From: M55B174 sp964618065 | GTDB taxonomy: Bacteria > Patescibacteriota > Minisyncoccia > CAIUEV01 > JAHKAQ01 | Reading direction: 5' to 3' | Assembly (NCBI GenBank): GCA_964618065.1 | Contig: CAZTZK010000044.1 | Location: 1-20,699, forward strand | Length of the DNA: 20,699 nt | Shown here: positions 5,631 through 14,452 of the stretch, piece after piece | Position numbering within the stretch: the first letter of the stretch is position 1 | Layout of the letters: the number at the start of each line of letters is the position of its first letter | The notes under the pieces: generated by a model | Seen by the model: only the letters and a program-made list of their open reading frames with translations | Told to the model about the DNA's origin: nothing | Database searches by the model: none | Position numbers and translations under genes: made by a program

Positions 5631-7955
5631 ATGGGAAGAAGGAAAAAAGAAAGAGAATTAAAAGAATTAGAAGAAGAAAAGAAATTTTTAGCTGATCTGG
5701 ATCCTAATATCAAGAAAACTATTTTTGCTGTTATTCTTTTTACTTTAACAATTATTTTAATTCTTTCATTTTTCAATTTAGCGGGAAAAGGAGGAGAAAT
5801 GCTTGTCAAGATTACTGCTAAACTTGCCGGCAATGGCCGTTTTTTTCTGCCGGTAATTTTTATTGTGCTGGCGATAACTTATTTTAAGAGGTTGGAACGC
5901 AAGGCTTATTTTCATCTCTGGATAGGGCTTTTAGCTATTACTTTTGGAATGCTAGGCTTGATGCATATTTTTTATGAGGGAGACGAAATGAAAGAAGCGA
6001 TTAGAATGGGTGGTGGAGGAGGTTTTATCGGCTTTTTTCTTTCCTCTCTTGCTCTCAAGACTGTGGGGATCTATGCCGGAAGTATAATTTTTATATCTTT
6101 TATCATCATTGGAGTTTTAATAACTTTTAATTCCTATTTGGCTAAGTTTTTTCAAAGAAAAGGAAACAGGACAGCTTTTGCTTTAAGAGATGAAGATGAC
6201 AGTCGGGTTAAGATAAGTAGCGAAAAGCTTAATTTAGTTTCTAAGATAAAAGAGGCTGTGGAGAAAAGAAGAGAAAAACGCGCTAAGAATTTAAGTGGTA
6301 GCGGAAACGGTGAGGATGAAGCTAAAAAACCAGAAGAAGTTGAAAAGAAAACAGGAGAAATTGTTGCTTCTAAAGATGGAGGCAAGAGTGCTATCTCTAG
6401 CTGGAAATTGCCACCTATCTCTCTTCTGGATAAAATTTCCGGTAAGCCTCATGGAGGAGATGTAAAAAAGAATGCTTCCATTATTGAAAAAACTTTGGAA
6501 AATTTTGGGATTGATGCCGAGGTTATTGATATTAGAGTTGGACCAACAGTTGCTCAGTATGCTGTTCGTCCGGCGGAAGGAATAAAAATTTCTAAAATAG
6601 TAGCTCTTCAAAACGATCTTTCTATGGCATTGGCTGCTCATCCAATTAGGATAGAAGCTCCAATCCCGGGAAAATCTTTAGTGGGAATAGAAATCCCCAA
6701 CAAGAAATTTGCTTTGGTTCATATTAGGAATTTGATAGAAAACGCTAAATTTTTTCAGAAGGGAAAATTGATGATTGCTTTGGGTGAAGATGCTGCCGGA
6801 AATTATATTTATGCCGATTTAGTTGATATGCCTCATCTTTTGATTGCTGGTTCCACAGGAGCTGGAAAGAGTATAGGGATAACCTCTTTGATAAATGGAT
6901 TCCTTTTTCAATATTCTCCGGACGATTTGAAATTTATTCTGGTTGATCCTAAAAGAGTTGAACTTTCTGTCTATAATGATATTCCCCATTTGCTTACCCC
7001 TGTTATTACCGATCTTGATAAAGTCGTCAATGCTCTAAAATGGGTAGTGGCGGAGATGGAAAGGCGTTATCAAATTTTACAAGATTATAAAGTACGTGAT
7101 CTTAATTCCTATAATCAAAAGCTAGAGCAGAAAAGAAAGAAAGGAGAGGTAAAAATAAAAGTTAAAAATGGCGATGAGGAAAATATTGAGGAGGAAAAAT
7201 CTGAGGAGGAAGAGAAACTTCCTTTTATTGTGATTGTTATTGATGAGCTGGCTGATTTAATGGTTAGTCACGGGAAAGAGATGGAAGCCTTAATTGTTAG
7301 AATTGCCCAAAAATCAAGAGCGATTGGAATGCATTTGGTCCTTTCTACTCAACGGCCTAGTGTAGAAATTATTACGGGTCTGATTAAAGCTAACATTCCG
7401 ACAAGAATTGCTTTTCAGATTGCTTCTCAGATTGATTCCAGAACGATTTTAGATATGGCGGGAGCCGAAAAACTTTTAGGAAAAGGAGATATGCTTTATT
7501 TAGCACGAGAAGCTAGTCAGCCTAAGAGAGTCCAAGGTTCTTATATCCAGGAAAATGAAGTTAGAAAGGTGGTTGATTTTTTGAAGAAGCAAAGTTTAGC
7601 TGATTATGATGAGGAAATAACTCAGTCAAGAAATTTAGCCGGCGTTCAAGGTCTTGGTTTTCAGGATAATTTTTCTAGACAGGGAGAGGAGGGTTCCGGT
7701 TATGAAGATGATCTTTTTGATGCGGCGAAGGAAGTAGTTGTTGAAAACAATAAAGCTTCAGCCACTCTTCTGCAGAGAAAATTAAGAGTTGGCTATGCCC
7801 GAGCGGCTAGACTTATTGAAATGTTAGAAGAGGAGAACGTAATTGGTCCCTATAATGGAGCTAAGCCACGAGAAATTTTAATTAAAAAAGAAGAAGATAC
7901 GGAGTATCAAGACGAATTTTCTGACCAGCAGAAAAGAAATAACTGGAATGTTTAA
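5631..7955 (+). CDS. ftsK: FtsK/SpoIIIE-family DNA translocase
   Basis: A 774-aa membrane-anchored motor that pumps double-stranded DNA during chromosome segregation at the division site. The N-terminal third holds about four or five membrane helices (about 30-50, 70-86, 93-115, 124-170), followed by a charged linker (about 180-255). The alpha/beta motor domain follows: Walker A GSTGAGKS at 407-414, and Walker B ending in Asp538-Glu539 (VIVIDELADLM). A Lys/Glu-rich insert of some 30 residues (about 500-530) precedes Walker B. STQRP and GAEKLLGKGDML are standard family blocks. The C-terminal winged-helix gamma domain (about 695-765, with RKLRVGYARAARL) would read polar DNA motifs. TATAAG at 5617-5622 lies so close to the ATG that a nearly leaderless transcript is possible. 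Confidence 0.96.
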   Translation: MGRRKKERELKELEEEKKFLADLDPNIKKTIFAVILFTLTIILILSFFNLAGKGGEMLVKITAKLAGNGRFFLPVIFIVLAITYFKRLERKAYFHLWIGLLAITFGMLGLMHIFYEGDEMKEAIRMGGGGGFIGFFLSSLALKTVGIYAGSIIFISFIIIGVLITFNSYLAKFFQRKGNRTAFALRDEDDSRVKISSEKLNLVSKIKEAVEKRREKRAKNLSGSGNGEDEAKKPEEVEKKTGEIVASKDGGKSAISSWKLPPISLLDKISGKPHGGDVKKNASIIEKTLENFGIDAEVIDIRVGPTVAQYAVRPAEGIKISKIVALQNDLSMALAAHPIRIEAPIPGKSLVGIEIPNKKFALVHIRNLIENAKFFQKGKLMIALGEDAAGNYIYADLVDMPHLLIAGSTGAGKSIGITSLINGFLFQYSPDDLKFILVDPKRVELSVYNDIPHLLTPVITDLDKVVNALKWVVAEMERRYQILQDYKVRDLNSYNQKLEQKRKKGEVKIKVKNGDEENIEEEKSEEEEKLPFIVIVIDELADLMVSHGKEMEALIVRIAQKSRAIGMHLVLSTQRPSVEIITGLIKANIPTRIAFQIASQIDSRTILDMAGAEKLLGKGDMLYLAREASQPKRVQGSYIQENEVRKVVDFLKKQSLADYDEEITQSRNLAGVQGLGFQDNFSRQGEEGSGYEDDLFDAAKEVVVENNKASATLLQRKLRVGYARAARLIEMLEEENVIGPYNGAKPREILIKKEEDTEYQDEFSDQQKRNNWNV

Positions 7956-8019
7956 TTTATAAAAACAATAAGAGCTTGGAAAATAATTATTTTTTGGCTC
8001 TTCTCTTTAAGAATTTTAA

Positions 8020-8922
8020 ATGGCAACTCTTGGCGAAACATTAAAAGAAGAAAGGGAGAAAGCAAGAATAAATCTTGAAAGGGCAGCCGATACCTTAAAA
8101 GTAGGGAAAGAGTATTTAATAAATGTAGAGAATGATTATTATGAAGAATTACCACCCGATGTTTATATCAAAGGATTTTTAAGAAATTACGCCAGACTTT
8201 TAGATTTAGATGAAAATGAGGTAATTAAAATTTACCAAAAGCAGAAAGAAATAACTCAGCAAAAAATAGAAGCTCAAAGTGGAAAAAAGAAAAAGCAAAG
8301 ACTGGTTTCTAAGTTTATAATTACCCCTCAGTTAATTTTTGGAATAATTTCAGTTGCTTTTTTAATGGCTATCGTAATTTATTTTTTTAAAGCTACTGAA
8401 AATTTTTCAGAAGCTCCTTTTTTAGAAATAGCAGAACCTCTAGAAAATGAAACCGTAAATGATGAAAGACTTACTATTAGGGGGAAAACTGATCCGGAGT
8501 CCAGTTTGGAAATAAATGGACAAGCAATTAATTTGGACAAAGACGGAATTTTTGTTGCGGAGGTTACTTTAATGGAGGGAATAAACGAGATAATAATTAA
8601 AGCTAAGAATAAATTTAATAAAGAAGCGAAAAAAGATATTATTGTTAATTATGAACGCAATCAAACTGCTGAAGAGTTATTTCAAAAGTTTAAGATAATT
8701 AATTTAAAGGTAGAGAGTGAACCTGTCTGGATAGAAGTTACAAGCTCTACTGAAACTTTTTCAGAAACTCTTGCCGCTTATAGTGAAAAAATATTAGAGA
8801 TTAAAGAAGAAACTACCGTTACTGTAAGCAAAGCGAATGGGATCTATTTTACAGAAGATAAAGGCAATTTAGAGATTTTCGGGGAAACAAACGAGAGAGG
8901 AGAAAGAATTTTTAGTCCCTAG
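8020..8922 (+). CDS. RodZ-like membrane protein (HTH, one TM helix, outer beta domains)
   Basis: A 300-aa, bitopic protein. Residues 1-75 form an HTH_25-type helix-turn-helix of the RodZ family (LGETLKEEREKARINLE; then YIKGFLRNYARLLDLD). A basic stretch (89-94) precedes one membrane helix (104-123). Outside, residues about 133-212 look like a glucodextranase-B/Big-like beta domain (EPLENETVNDERLTIRGKT), and 220-300 look like a DUF4115-type RodZ C-terminal domain. RodZ links the cell-shape cytoskeleton MreB to the wall machinery. The extra beta domain is common in CPR versions. Whether it acts on shape or on something else (the HTH is not necessarily DNA-binding) is open. It lies 64 bases after ftsK and before the recA promoter. 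Confidence 0.8.
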   Translation: MATLGETLKEEREKARINLERAADTLKVGKEYLINVENDYYEELPPDVYIKGFLRNYARLLDLDENEVIKIYQKQKEITQQKIEAQSGKKKKQRLVSKFIITPQLIFGIISVAFLMAIVIYFFKATENFSEAPFLEIAEPLENETVNDERLTIRGKTDPESSLEINGQAINLDKDGIFVAEVTLMEGINEIIIKAKNKFNKEAKKDIIVNYERNQTAEELFQKFKIINLKVESEPVWIEVTSSTETFSETLAAYSEKILEIKEETTVTVSKANGIYFTEDKGNLEIFGETNERGERIFSP

Positions 8923-8984
8923 TTTTTTCTTAATTAAATACTTAAAATTTTTTTAATTATTTTTAGATATTTTTTAGAATTTTG

Positions 8985-8993
8985 TGCTAAAAT
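8985..8993 (+). promoter_or_regulatory. Extended -10 promoter of the recA operon
   Basis: TGCTAAAAT is an extended -10 (TGn plus TAAAAT). No clear -35 and no LexA-type operator (neither the CTGT-N8-ACAG nor the GAAC-N4-GTTC type) is seen nearby. Transcription from about 9000 would give a leader near 77 bases. It is the only good promoter before a run of tightly spaced genes ending at 17907. Confidence 0.6.
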
Positions 8994-9076
8994 AGAATTG
9001 GTAAATAATTTAGGAAGTAAAATATTCAATAAGAGTTTTTAAATAAATTAAACAGAATAATAATTAAGTAAAAATT

Positions 9077-10201
9077 ATGTCTAGGCAGAAAAAAAATAGT
9101 AAGCAGAAAAGAAATCCCGTTAAAAAAACAAATAGTAAGACAGTATTAAATAAAAAAGGAAGTCGGACGAAAAATCAACATAAAAATAGAAAAGAATCTA
9201 ATAAAAAAAATAATAGAAATAAAGCTATGGTAGATTCAGCAATCAAAACAATTAAAGAAAGATACGGAGAAGGAGCAATTATGAAATTAGGAGAAGCTAA
9301 AAAAGTAAAAATGGAAGCAATTTCAACAGGTTCTATTTCTCTAAATTACGCTTTGGGGATTAACGGTGTGCCTAAGGGGAGGATTGTTGAAATATATGGG
9401 CCCGAATCTTCAGGAAAAACTACCTTAGCGCTCCATATTATTGCTAATTGTCAAAAAACAGGAGGCACAGCTGCTTTTGTTGATGCTGAGCATGCTTTAG
9501 ATCCGCAATATGCCAAAAGAATAGGAGTGAATATTAACGATCTTTTGATTTCTCAACCTGATACAGGAGAACAAGCTTTAGAAATTGTTGAAACTTTAGT
9601 TCTTTCCAGTGGAGTAGATATTATTGTTATTGATTCTGTTGCCGCTCTTACCCCCAAAGCTGAAATAGAAGGAGAAATGGGGGATTCTCACATGGGTCTT
9701 CAGGCAAGACTTATGTCTCAAGCTTTAAGAAAATTAACGGCTATTGCTGCCAAAAGTAGAACCACTATTGTTTTTATCAATCAAATCAGAATGAAAATAG
9801 GTGTCTTTTTTGGCAACCCCGAGACTACTACTGGCGGAAAAGCCTTAAAGTTTTACTCCTCTGTGAGAATTGAAGTTAGAAGAGCGGCTCAGATTAAACA
9901 AGGAGACAAAGTAATAGGGAATAGAGTTAAAGCTAAAGTTGTTAAAAATAAAGTGGCTCCTCCATTTCAAACCGCTGAGTTTGATATAATGTACAACGAG
10001 GGCATTTCTTGGGCCGGTGATTTAATTAATATGGCTACTACCCGCAAAGTTATTGAAAAAAGTGGGTCCTGGTATGTATTCGGTAGCGATAAACTTGGTC
10101 AAGGAATGGAAGCAGCTAAAAGATTTTTGAAAGAAAATCCTAAAGTTGCCAGCAAGATAGTTAAAAACTTAAATATTGCTTTACAAGAAGAAGAATTTTA
10201 A
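9077..10201 (+). CDS. recA: RecA recombinase with a long basic N-terminal tail
   Basis: Forms a filament on single-stranded DNA and drives homologous pairing and strand exchange. The core is canonical: Walker A GPESSGKT (108-115, Lys114), the catalytic-Glu region AEHALD, loop L1 region EGEMGDSHMGLQAR, and L2 region IRMKIGVFFGNPETTTGG. It is odd in its first 49 residues, a low-complexity tail rich in Lys, Asn, Arg and Gln that ordinary RecA lacks. The next ATG (codon 51) would remove part of the first helix (the KAMVDSAI region) that helps neighbours in the filament stick together, so I keep the upstream ATG. The C-terminus ends in only a few acids (EEEF). Its TAA stop overlaps the next ATG by one base, so translation of the membrane protein is probably coupled. 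No SOS operator is visible. Confidence 0.95.
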   Translation: MSRQKKNSKQKRNPVKKTNSKTVLNKKGSRTKNQHKNRKESNKKNNRNKAMVDSAIKTIKERYGEGAIMKLGEAKKVKMEAISTGSISLNYALGINGVPKGRIVEIYGPESSGKTTLALHIIANCQKTGGTAAFVDAEHALDPQYAKRIGVNINDLLISQPDTGEQALEIVETLVLSSGVDIIVIDSVAALTPKAEIEGEMGDSHMGLQARLMSQALRKLTAIAAKSRTTIVFINQIRMKIGVFFGNPETTTGGKALKFYSSVRIEVRRAAQIKQGDKVIGNRVKAKVVKNKVAPPFQTAEFDIMYNEGISWAGDLINMATTRKVIEKSGSWYVFGSDKLGQGMEAAKRFLKENPKVASKIVKNLNIALQEEEF

Positions 10202-11502
10202 TGAACCTTTCCGATTTTTACTTGAAAGATTTCTTTGATTTTGTTGTTTATTGGAGTAAGAGTGTTTTTATTTTCGCTAACCACTGGTGGTGGGTTTTTT
10301 TACCTTTTTTCTTATTCAAAATTCTCTATGATTTTTGGATGTATAATGTAGGAGCTAAATATGCCAACGAGAATGAATTTGTAATTTTGACAATCAGGGT
10401 GCCTCGGGAAGAAGAAAGAAGCCCTAAGTTAATGGAAAACGTACTGCACGGTTTTTGGACTTTATATGGAAACGTGAGACATTTTATGGATACTTTAGTT
10501 TTAAGCGCTAAACCTGATTACACCTCGCTGGAAATAGTAGGAGTTGAAGGCAAAATTTACTTTGGAGTGCGAGTTTTAGCTCATCAGGCAAATTTTTTAA
10601 AATCTCATATTTATTCCCAATATCCTGAGGCGGAAGTTGAGATTTTAAAAGAAGATTATATGGAAACAGTTCCCGATGATGCTATTGAAAACGGCTGGAA
10701 AATTTGGGGATCTGTTTTAGCTCCGGTTAAAAATAGTGCTTATCCTATTAGAACTTATTCTGAGTTTCAAGATTCTGTTACCGGAACTATGGTTGACCCC
10801 ATAGCTTCTTATATGGAGGTTCTAGGAGATTTAGGACCAGGAGAATTTATTTGCTACCAGTTATTATTAGAACCTATTCCAACTCGTGAGTGGTATCCTG
10901 AAGCTCAGCAGGAAGTAGAACGTATCCTTGACAGGGGAAAATACAAAGAGAAGGGTGCTTTTAAAAAGAAGATAACGGAAGATTTATTTTCTTTTCCGAA
11001 AGAGACGATTGAAGCTGTTTTTAAATATCCGGAAATTTCTACTGACGAAAAAGATAATTATTTTCAAATGCTAATGCTTTCACCGGGAGAACAGGAAGAG
11101 TTAAAAGCTATAGAGCGCAATCTTTCTAAAAGAAGCTTCAAGGCGCAATATTCAGTTATTTATGCGGCAAAAGAAGAAAATTTTAAATCCGGCAATATCT
11201 CTGCTATGATGGGAGCTGTCAATCAATTTGCAACCAGCGACTTAAATGAGCTTGCCCCTTACCGTCCTTATTTAACCAGTTTAACCTATTGGTTGTCCGA
11301 TAAGAGGAATAATTATGCCAGAAGAAGATTGTTAAGAATAATAAAAAAGCGTCAATTTAGTGGAAAATCTTATTTTCTTAACACGGAAGAAGTCGCTAGC
11401 CTTTGGCATTTTCCTGATGTTTCGGTTAAAGCGGCTCAAACTCCCAGAATTGCTGCTAAGAAGATTTCTGCTCCCGTTAATTTGCCAACTAATCCTAACT
11501 AA
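10201..11502 (+). CDS. Membrane-anchored accessory half of a conjugation-type DNA-transfer ATPase
   Basis: I do not recognise a named family with certainty. The 433-aa protein has one aromatic-rich membrane segment (about 22-46), then a soluble alpha/beta region, with FVILTIRVPREEE at 60-72. The C-terminal part (FLNTEEVASLWHFPD, followed by a Pro/Ala-rich end) resembles the stretch that, in some larger Gram-positive and CPR transfer ATPases, comes just before the ATPase domain. The next gene starts three bases later with exactly that ATPase domain. I therefore read the two as a split form of one machine, with this half giving membrane attachment and perhaps assembly. It overlaps recA by one base. 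There is no nucleotide-binding motif of its own. Confidence 0.6.
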   Translation: MNLSDFYLKDFFDFVVYWSKSVFIFANHWWWVFLPFFLFKILYDFWMYNVGAKYANENEFVILTIRVPREEERSPKLMENVLHGFWTLYGNVRHFMDTLVLSAKPDYTSLEIVGVEGKIYFGVRVLAHQANFLKSHIYSQYPEAEVEILKEDYMETVPDDAIENGWKIWGSVLAPVKNSAYPIRTYSEFQDSVTGTMVDPIASYMEVLGDLGPGEFICYQLLLEPIPTREWYPEAQQEVERILDRGKYKEKGAFKKKITEDLFSFPKETIEAVFKYPEISTDEKDNYFQMLMLSPGEQEELKAIERNLSKRSFKAQYSVIYAAKEENFKSGNISAMMGAVNQFATSDLNELAPYRPYLTSLTYWLSDKRNNYARRRLLRIIKKRQFSGKSYFLNTEEVASLWHFPDVSVKAAQTPRIAAKKISAPVNLPTNPN

Positions 11503-11505
11503 TCA

Positions 11506-13290
11506 ATGGTTACTTTATTTGCCAAAACTAATTTTAGGAATAAAGAGCAAGTTTTTGGAATTAAAGAAGACGACCGTCGTCGCCATGTTTATATTATCGG
11601 AAAAACCGGCATGGGAAAAACTAATCTGCTGAAAACTATGGTGGTTCAGGATATCCAAGCTGGCAAAGGAGTGGCTTATGTTGACCCTCATGGAGACACA
11701 GCGGAAGAATTACTAAACTTTATTCCCAAAAGTCGTCTCAATGATATTGTTTATTTCAATCCGGCCGATATGAGCTACCCGGTTGCTTTTAATGTTTTAG
11801 AAACAGTTAATGAAGAACACAAACATTTAGTTGCTTCAGGAATGATGGGTGTTTTTAAAAAAATATGGCCGGATGTTTGGAGTCCTAGGATGGAACATAT
11901 TTTAAATTATACTATTTTAGCTCTTTTAGATTATCCCGGTTCTACGATGTTAGGTATTAATAGAATGCTTGCTGATAAACAGTTCCGTAGCAAAGTACTC
12001 AATAGAGTTAAAGACCCTATTGTGAAAAGTTTTTGGGTAAATGAATTTTCTAAATGGAATGAGCGCTATATGGGAGAAGCTATTGCTCCTATTCAGAATA
12101 AGGTGGGGCAATTTATTGCGACTCCCATTATAAGAAATATAATAAGTCAAGCGAAATCAACTATTCGGATGAGAGATATTATGGATAACGGGAAAATATT
12201 GATAGTTAATTTAAGCAAAGGCAGAATTGGAGAAGAAGCAATGCAACTTCTAGGAGGAATGATTGTAACCAAATTACAGCTGGCGGCCATGGAGAGAGTA
12301 GATATCCCTGAAAAAGATCGCAAAGATTTTTATCTCTATGTTGATGAATTTCAAAATTTTGCTACTGAAAGTTTTGCTAACATTCTTTCTGAAGCTCGTA
12401 AATATAGATTGAATCTTATCATGGCCCACCAATACATAAGCCAACTTATTCATGAGGGGAATACCTATATGAGAGATTCTATTTTTGGAAATGTTGGTAC
12501 AATAATAAGTTTTAGAATTGGGGCTGAAGATGCAGAGATAATAGCTAAAGAATTTGAACCAATTGTTTTCACTTATGATTTAGTTAATCTTCCTAAATAT
12601 CAAGTTTATTTGAAGCTCATGATTGATGGGGTTGCCGGAGATGCTTTTTCGGCAACAACATTGCCTCCTCTTGCTCCGCCAGTAGAAAATGATGCGAATA
12701 AGATAATAAGAGTTTCTAGAGAAAGATATGGTCGGCCAAGAGATAAAGTAGAAGAAAAGATTGCCCGCTGGAGCGGACACTTCTCTGGAGAAAATCAGGA
12801 AAAATTTAATGCTAGGGATAAAGGAAAGAATCCAATCCTTCGGAATGCTGAAGCCAGCAAGAATGCTTTTCAAAAAGATCAAACAAATAAGATAAATAAT
12901 CAGTCTAGAAAAAAGGAAGAAAAACAAAAAGTAATGTTTCAGGCGGTTTGCGATGGTTGCGGCAAAGAAATAGAAGTTCCCTTTAAGCCTGATGGAGTTA
13001 GAGGAACCTATTGTCAAGAATGTTTAAAAAAAATCAGAAGCCAGAGAGCTAAATTAGAAAATATGGAAGAAGGTCAAAAAATAAAGGTCAGAAAAGAACA
13101 AATAAATTTTCCCGATAAAAACATTCCCAAGAAAGTAACTTCTGAAAAAAAGGAAGTAGATTTAGTTGGCTTAAATGAAGCGATAAAAGAGGCGTTAAAT
13201 TCAAAAGAAAAAAACTCCTCTTCTGAATCAAAGAGTAAAGCAAATTCTGACTTTCAAGAGATTAAGGAAGAAAAGCATTCAGAAAATTAA
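11506..13290 (+). CDS. VirD4/TraG-like DNA-transfer ATPase with C-terminal zinc ribbon
   Basis: A 594-aa, soluble ATPase of the HerA/VirD4 (TraG/TraD) type, which in conjugation couples ATP hydrolysis to DNA movement. Walker A GKTGMGKT is at 32-39, followed by YVDPHGD (about 56-62). Walker B LYVDEFQNF is near 277-285, in the TraM-recognition-like block, with AHQY downstream. From about residue 400 the chain becomes charged and low in complexity. It carries a CxxC-x17-CxxC zinc ribbon (Cys482, 485, 503, 506) and then a Lys/Glu/Ser-rich tail. The zinc ribbon is unusual for a coupling ATPase. There are no membrane helices; anchoring probably comes from the preceding gene, three bases away. No relaxase or VirB4 is in the window, so conjugation proper cannot be claimed. 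DNA import, export or housekeeping are all possible. Confidence 0.82.
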   Translation: MVTLFAKTNFRNKEQVFGIKEDDRRRHVYIIGKTGMGKTNLLKTMVVQDIQAGKGVAYVDPHGDTAEELLNFIPKSRLNDIVYFNPADMSYPVAFNVLETVNEEHKHLVASGMMGVFKKIWPDVWSPRMEHILNYTILALLDYPGSTMLGINRMLADKQFRSKVLNRVKDPIVKSFWVNEFSKWNERYMGEAIAPIQNKVGQFIATPIIRNIISQAKSTIRMRDIMDNGKILIVNLSKGRIGEEAMQLLGGMIVTKLQLAAMERVDIPEKDRKDFYLYVDEFQNFATESFANILSEARKYRLNLIMAHQYISQLIHEGNTYMRDSIFGNVGTIISFRIGAEDAEIIAKEFEPIVFTYDLVNLPKYQVYLKLMIDGVAGDAFSATTLPPLAPPVENDANKIIRVSRERYGRPRDKVEEKIARWSGHFSGENQEKFNARDKGKNPILRNAEASKNAFQKDQTNKINNQSRKKEEKQKVMFQAVCDGCGKEIEVPFKPDGVRGTYCQECLKKIRSQRAKLENMEEGQKIKVRKEQINFPDKNIPKKVTSEKKEVDLVGLNEAIKEALNSKEKNSSSESKSKANSDFQEIKEEKHSEN

Positions 13291-13299
13291 AATTAGTAG

Positions 13300-14430
13300 A
13301 TGATTTTTAATAAAAAAATTCTAGTAGCGCTTTCGGGCGGATTAGACTCAAGTGTTGCTTCTTTGCTTTTAAAAAGAGAAAAATGGAAAGTTGAGGGGGT
13401 GCATTTTTTATTTCCCCTAGTAACAGATCTTAAAAGTTCTTTCTCTTTCTCTCAAGAAGCTCTTAAAAAAAGCGAAGAAATAGCTAGCAAACTCGGAATT
13501 AGACTACATATTGTTGATGTTCGTCAGATTTTTTTTGAAGAAGTCATTACTGATTTTATAAAGAGAAGCAAAAAAGGCGAAACCCCAAATCCTTGTGTTG
13601 TTTGTAATGAAAAAGTTAAATTTAAAGCATTGCTTGATTTAGCCAGTAGCTTAAAAATTTCTAAAGTAGCAACAGGTCATTATGCTAGAAAATTACAAAA
13701 GACGGTTAAAGACGGTTCGGGTAAGACTAGATCAAAGTGGTTTATCAAAAAATCCAAAGATATTGCTAAAGATCAGTCTTATTTTCTTTGTCTTTTAAGC
13801 AATTCAGTTATTGAAAAGTGCGAATTTCCTCTAGGAGATTACTCCAGGGAAGAAGTGCGTCTGATTGCCAAAAAATCAGCATTACCTAATTTTTCAAAAG
13901 AGGAAAGTAGTCAAGGCCTTTGTTTCTTGAAAGGACCAATTGATAATTTTCTGGAAGAGAATGTTATTGAGGAATCTGGAGAGATAGTTAATCAGAAGGG
14001 TCATGTTATTGGGAAACATGAAGGTCTTGCAAAATACACACTTGGTCAAAGGAGAGGGATAAAAATAGGAGGCTCCGGACCTTATTTTACAATTGGAAAA
14101 GATTATAATAAAAATGAATTAAGAGTTTCTAATATTGGAGATGATCCAGAACTTTTTAAAAGTGAGATTACAGTTTCGGTTAATTCTTCTAATAAGAAAA
14201 GGTTTCTTTTTTTAGAAAAAGCTAGCAGTTTCGCGAAAAAAGAGAAAAATAATTTTTATTTGAAAATTCGTTATGGTCAAAAAGAAGTAGCTGTTCAAGA
14301 AATAAAGTTTTTATCTTCAGAATTAATGAAAGTAAAATTAAAAAGTGAAATACGTGCCGTAACTCCGGGTCAAATAGCTGTTCTTTATGACCAAGAAGGA
14401 GTTTTAGTTTTAGGGGGAACAATAAAATAA
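13300..14430 (+). CDS. mnmA: tRNA-uridine 2-sulfurtransferase MnmA
   Basis: Adds sulfur to C2 of the wobble uridine (U34) in tRNA-Lys, -Glu and -Gln, using ATP to activate the uridine and a persulfide sulfur donor. The PP-loop ATP site is ALSGGLDSS (10-18). The first catalytic Cys is Cys102 in NPCVVCN, the same number as in E. coli, and the second is Cys208 in SSQGLCFL. YTLGQRRG marks the central domain, and a C-terminal beta-barrel follows. The 376 aa fit the family (about 360-370), with a modest Lys-rich insert near 130-148. It starts nine bases after the ATPase gene and is clearly in the same run. GLDSS replaces the more common GVDSS, a harmless-looking variation. No Shine-Dalgarno is visible. 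Confidence 0.93.
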   Translation: MIFNKKILVALSGGLDSSVASLLLKREKWKVEGVHFLFPLVTDLKSSFSFSQEALKKSEEIASKLGIRLHIVDVRQIFFEEVITDFIKRSKKGETPNPCVVCNEKVKFKALLDLASSLKISKVATGHYARKLQKTVKDGSGKTRSKWFIKKSKDIAKDQSYFLCLLSNSVIEKCEFPLGDYSREEVRLIAKKSALPNFSKEESSQGLCFLKGPIDNFLEENVIEESGEIVNQKGHVIGKHEGLAKYTLGQRRGIKIGGSGPYFTIGKDYNKNELRVSNIGDDPELFKSEITVSVNSSNKKRFLFLEKASSFAKKEKNNFYLKIRYGQKEVAVQEIKFLSSELMKVKLKSEIRAVTPGQIAVLYDQEGVLVLGGTIK

Positions 14431-14452
14431 TTTTAATAATTTTGACAATATT

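Noticed and set aside
8941..9076. Possible LexA/SOS operator before recA
   Set aside because: No CTGT-N8-ACAG or GAAC-N4-GTTC pattern is present; the region holds only an extended -10 and AT-rich leader.
11360..11632. 90-codon + strand frame across the junction of the two ATPase genes
   Set aside because: It is out of frame with both genes, whose own frames show clear motifs, and its translation has no family features.
12580..13017. 145-codon open frame on the - strand
   Set aside because: It lies wholly inside the VirD4-like ATPase gene on the other strand, has no recognisable family and breaks the uniform gene direction; a compositional shadow.
5082..13290. Integrated conjugative element or plasmid
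   Set aside because: No integrase, relaxase, attachment repeats or composition change is visible, and the ATPase genes are embedded among housekeeping genes (ftsK, recA, mnmA, alaS).
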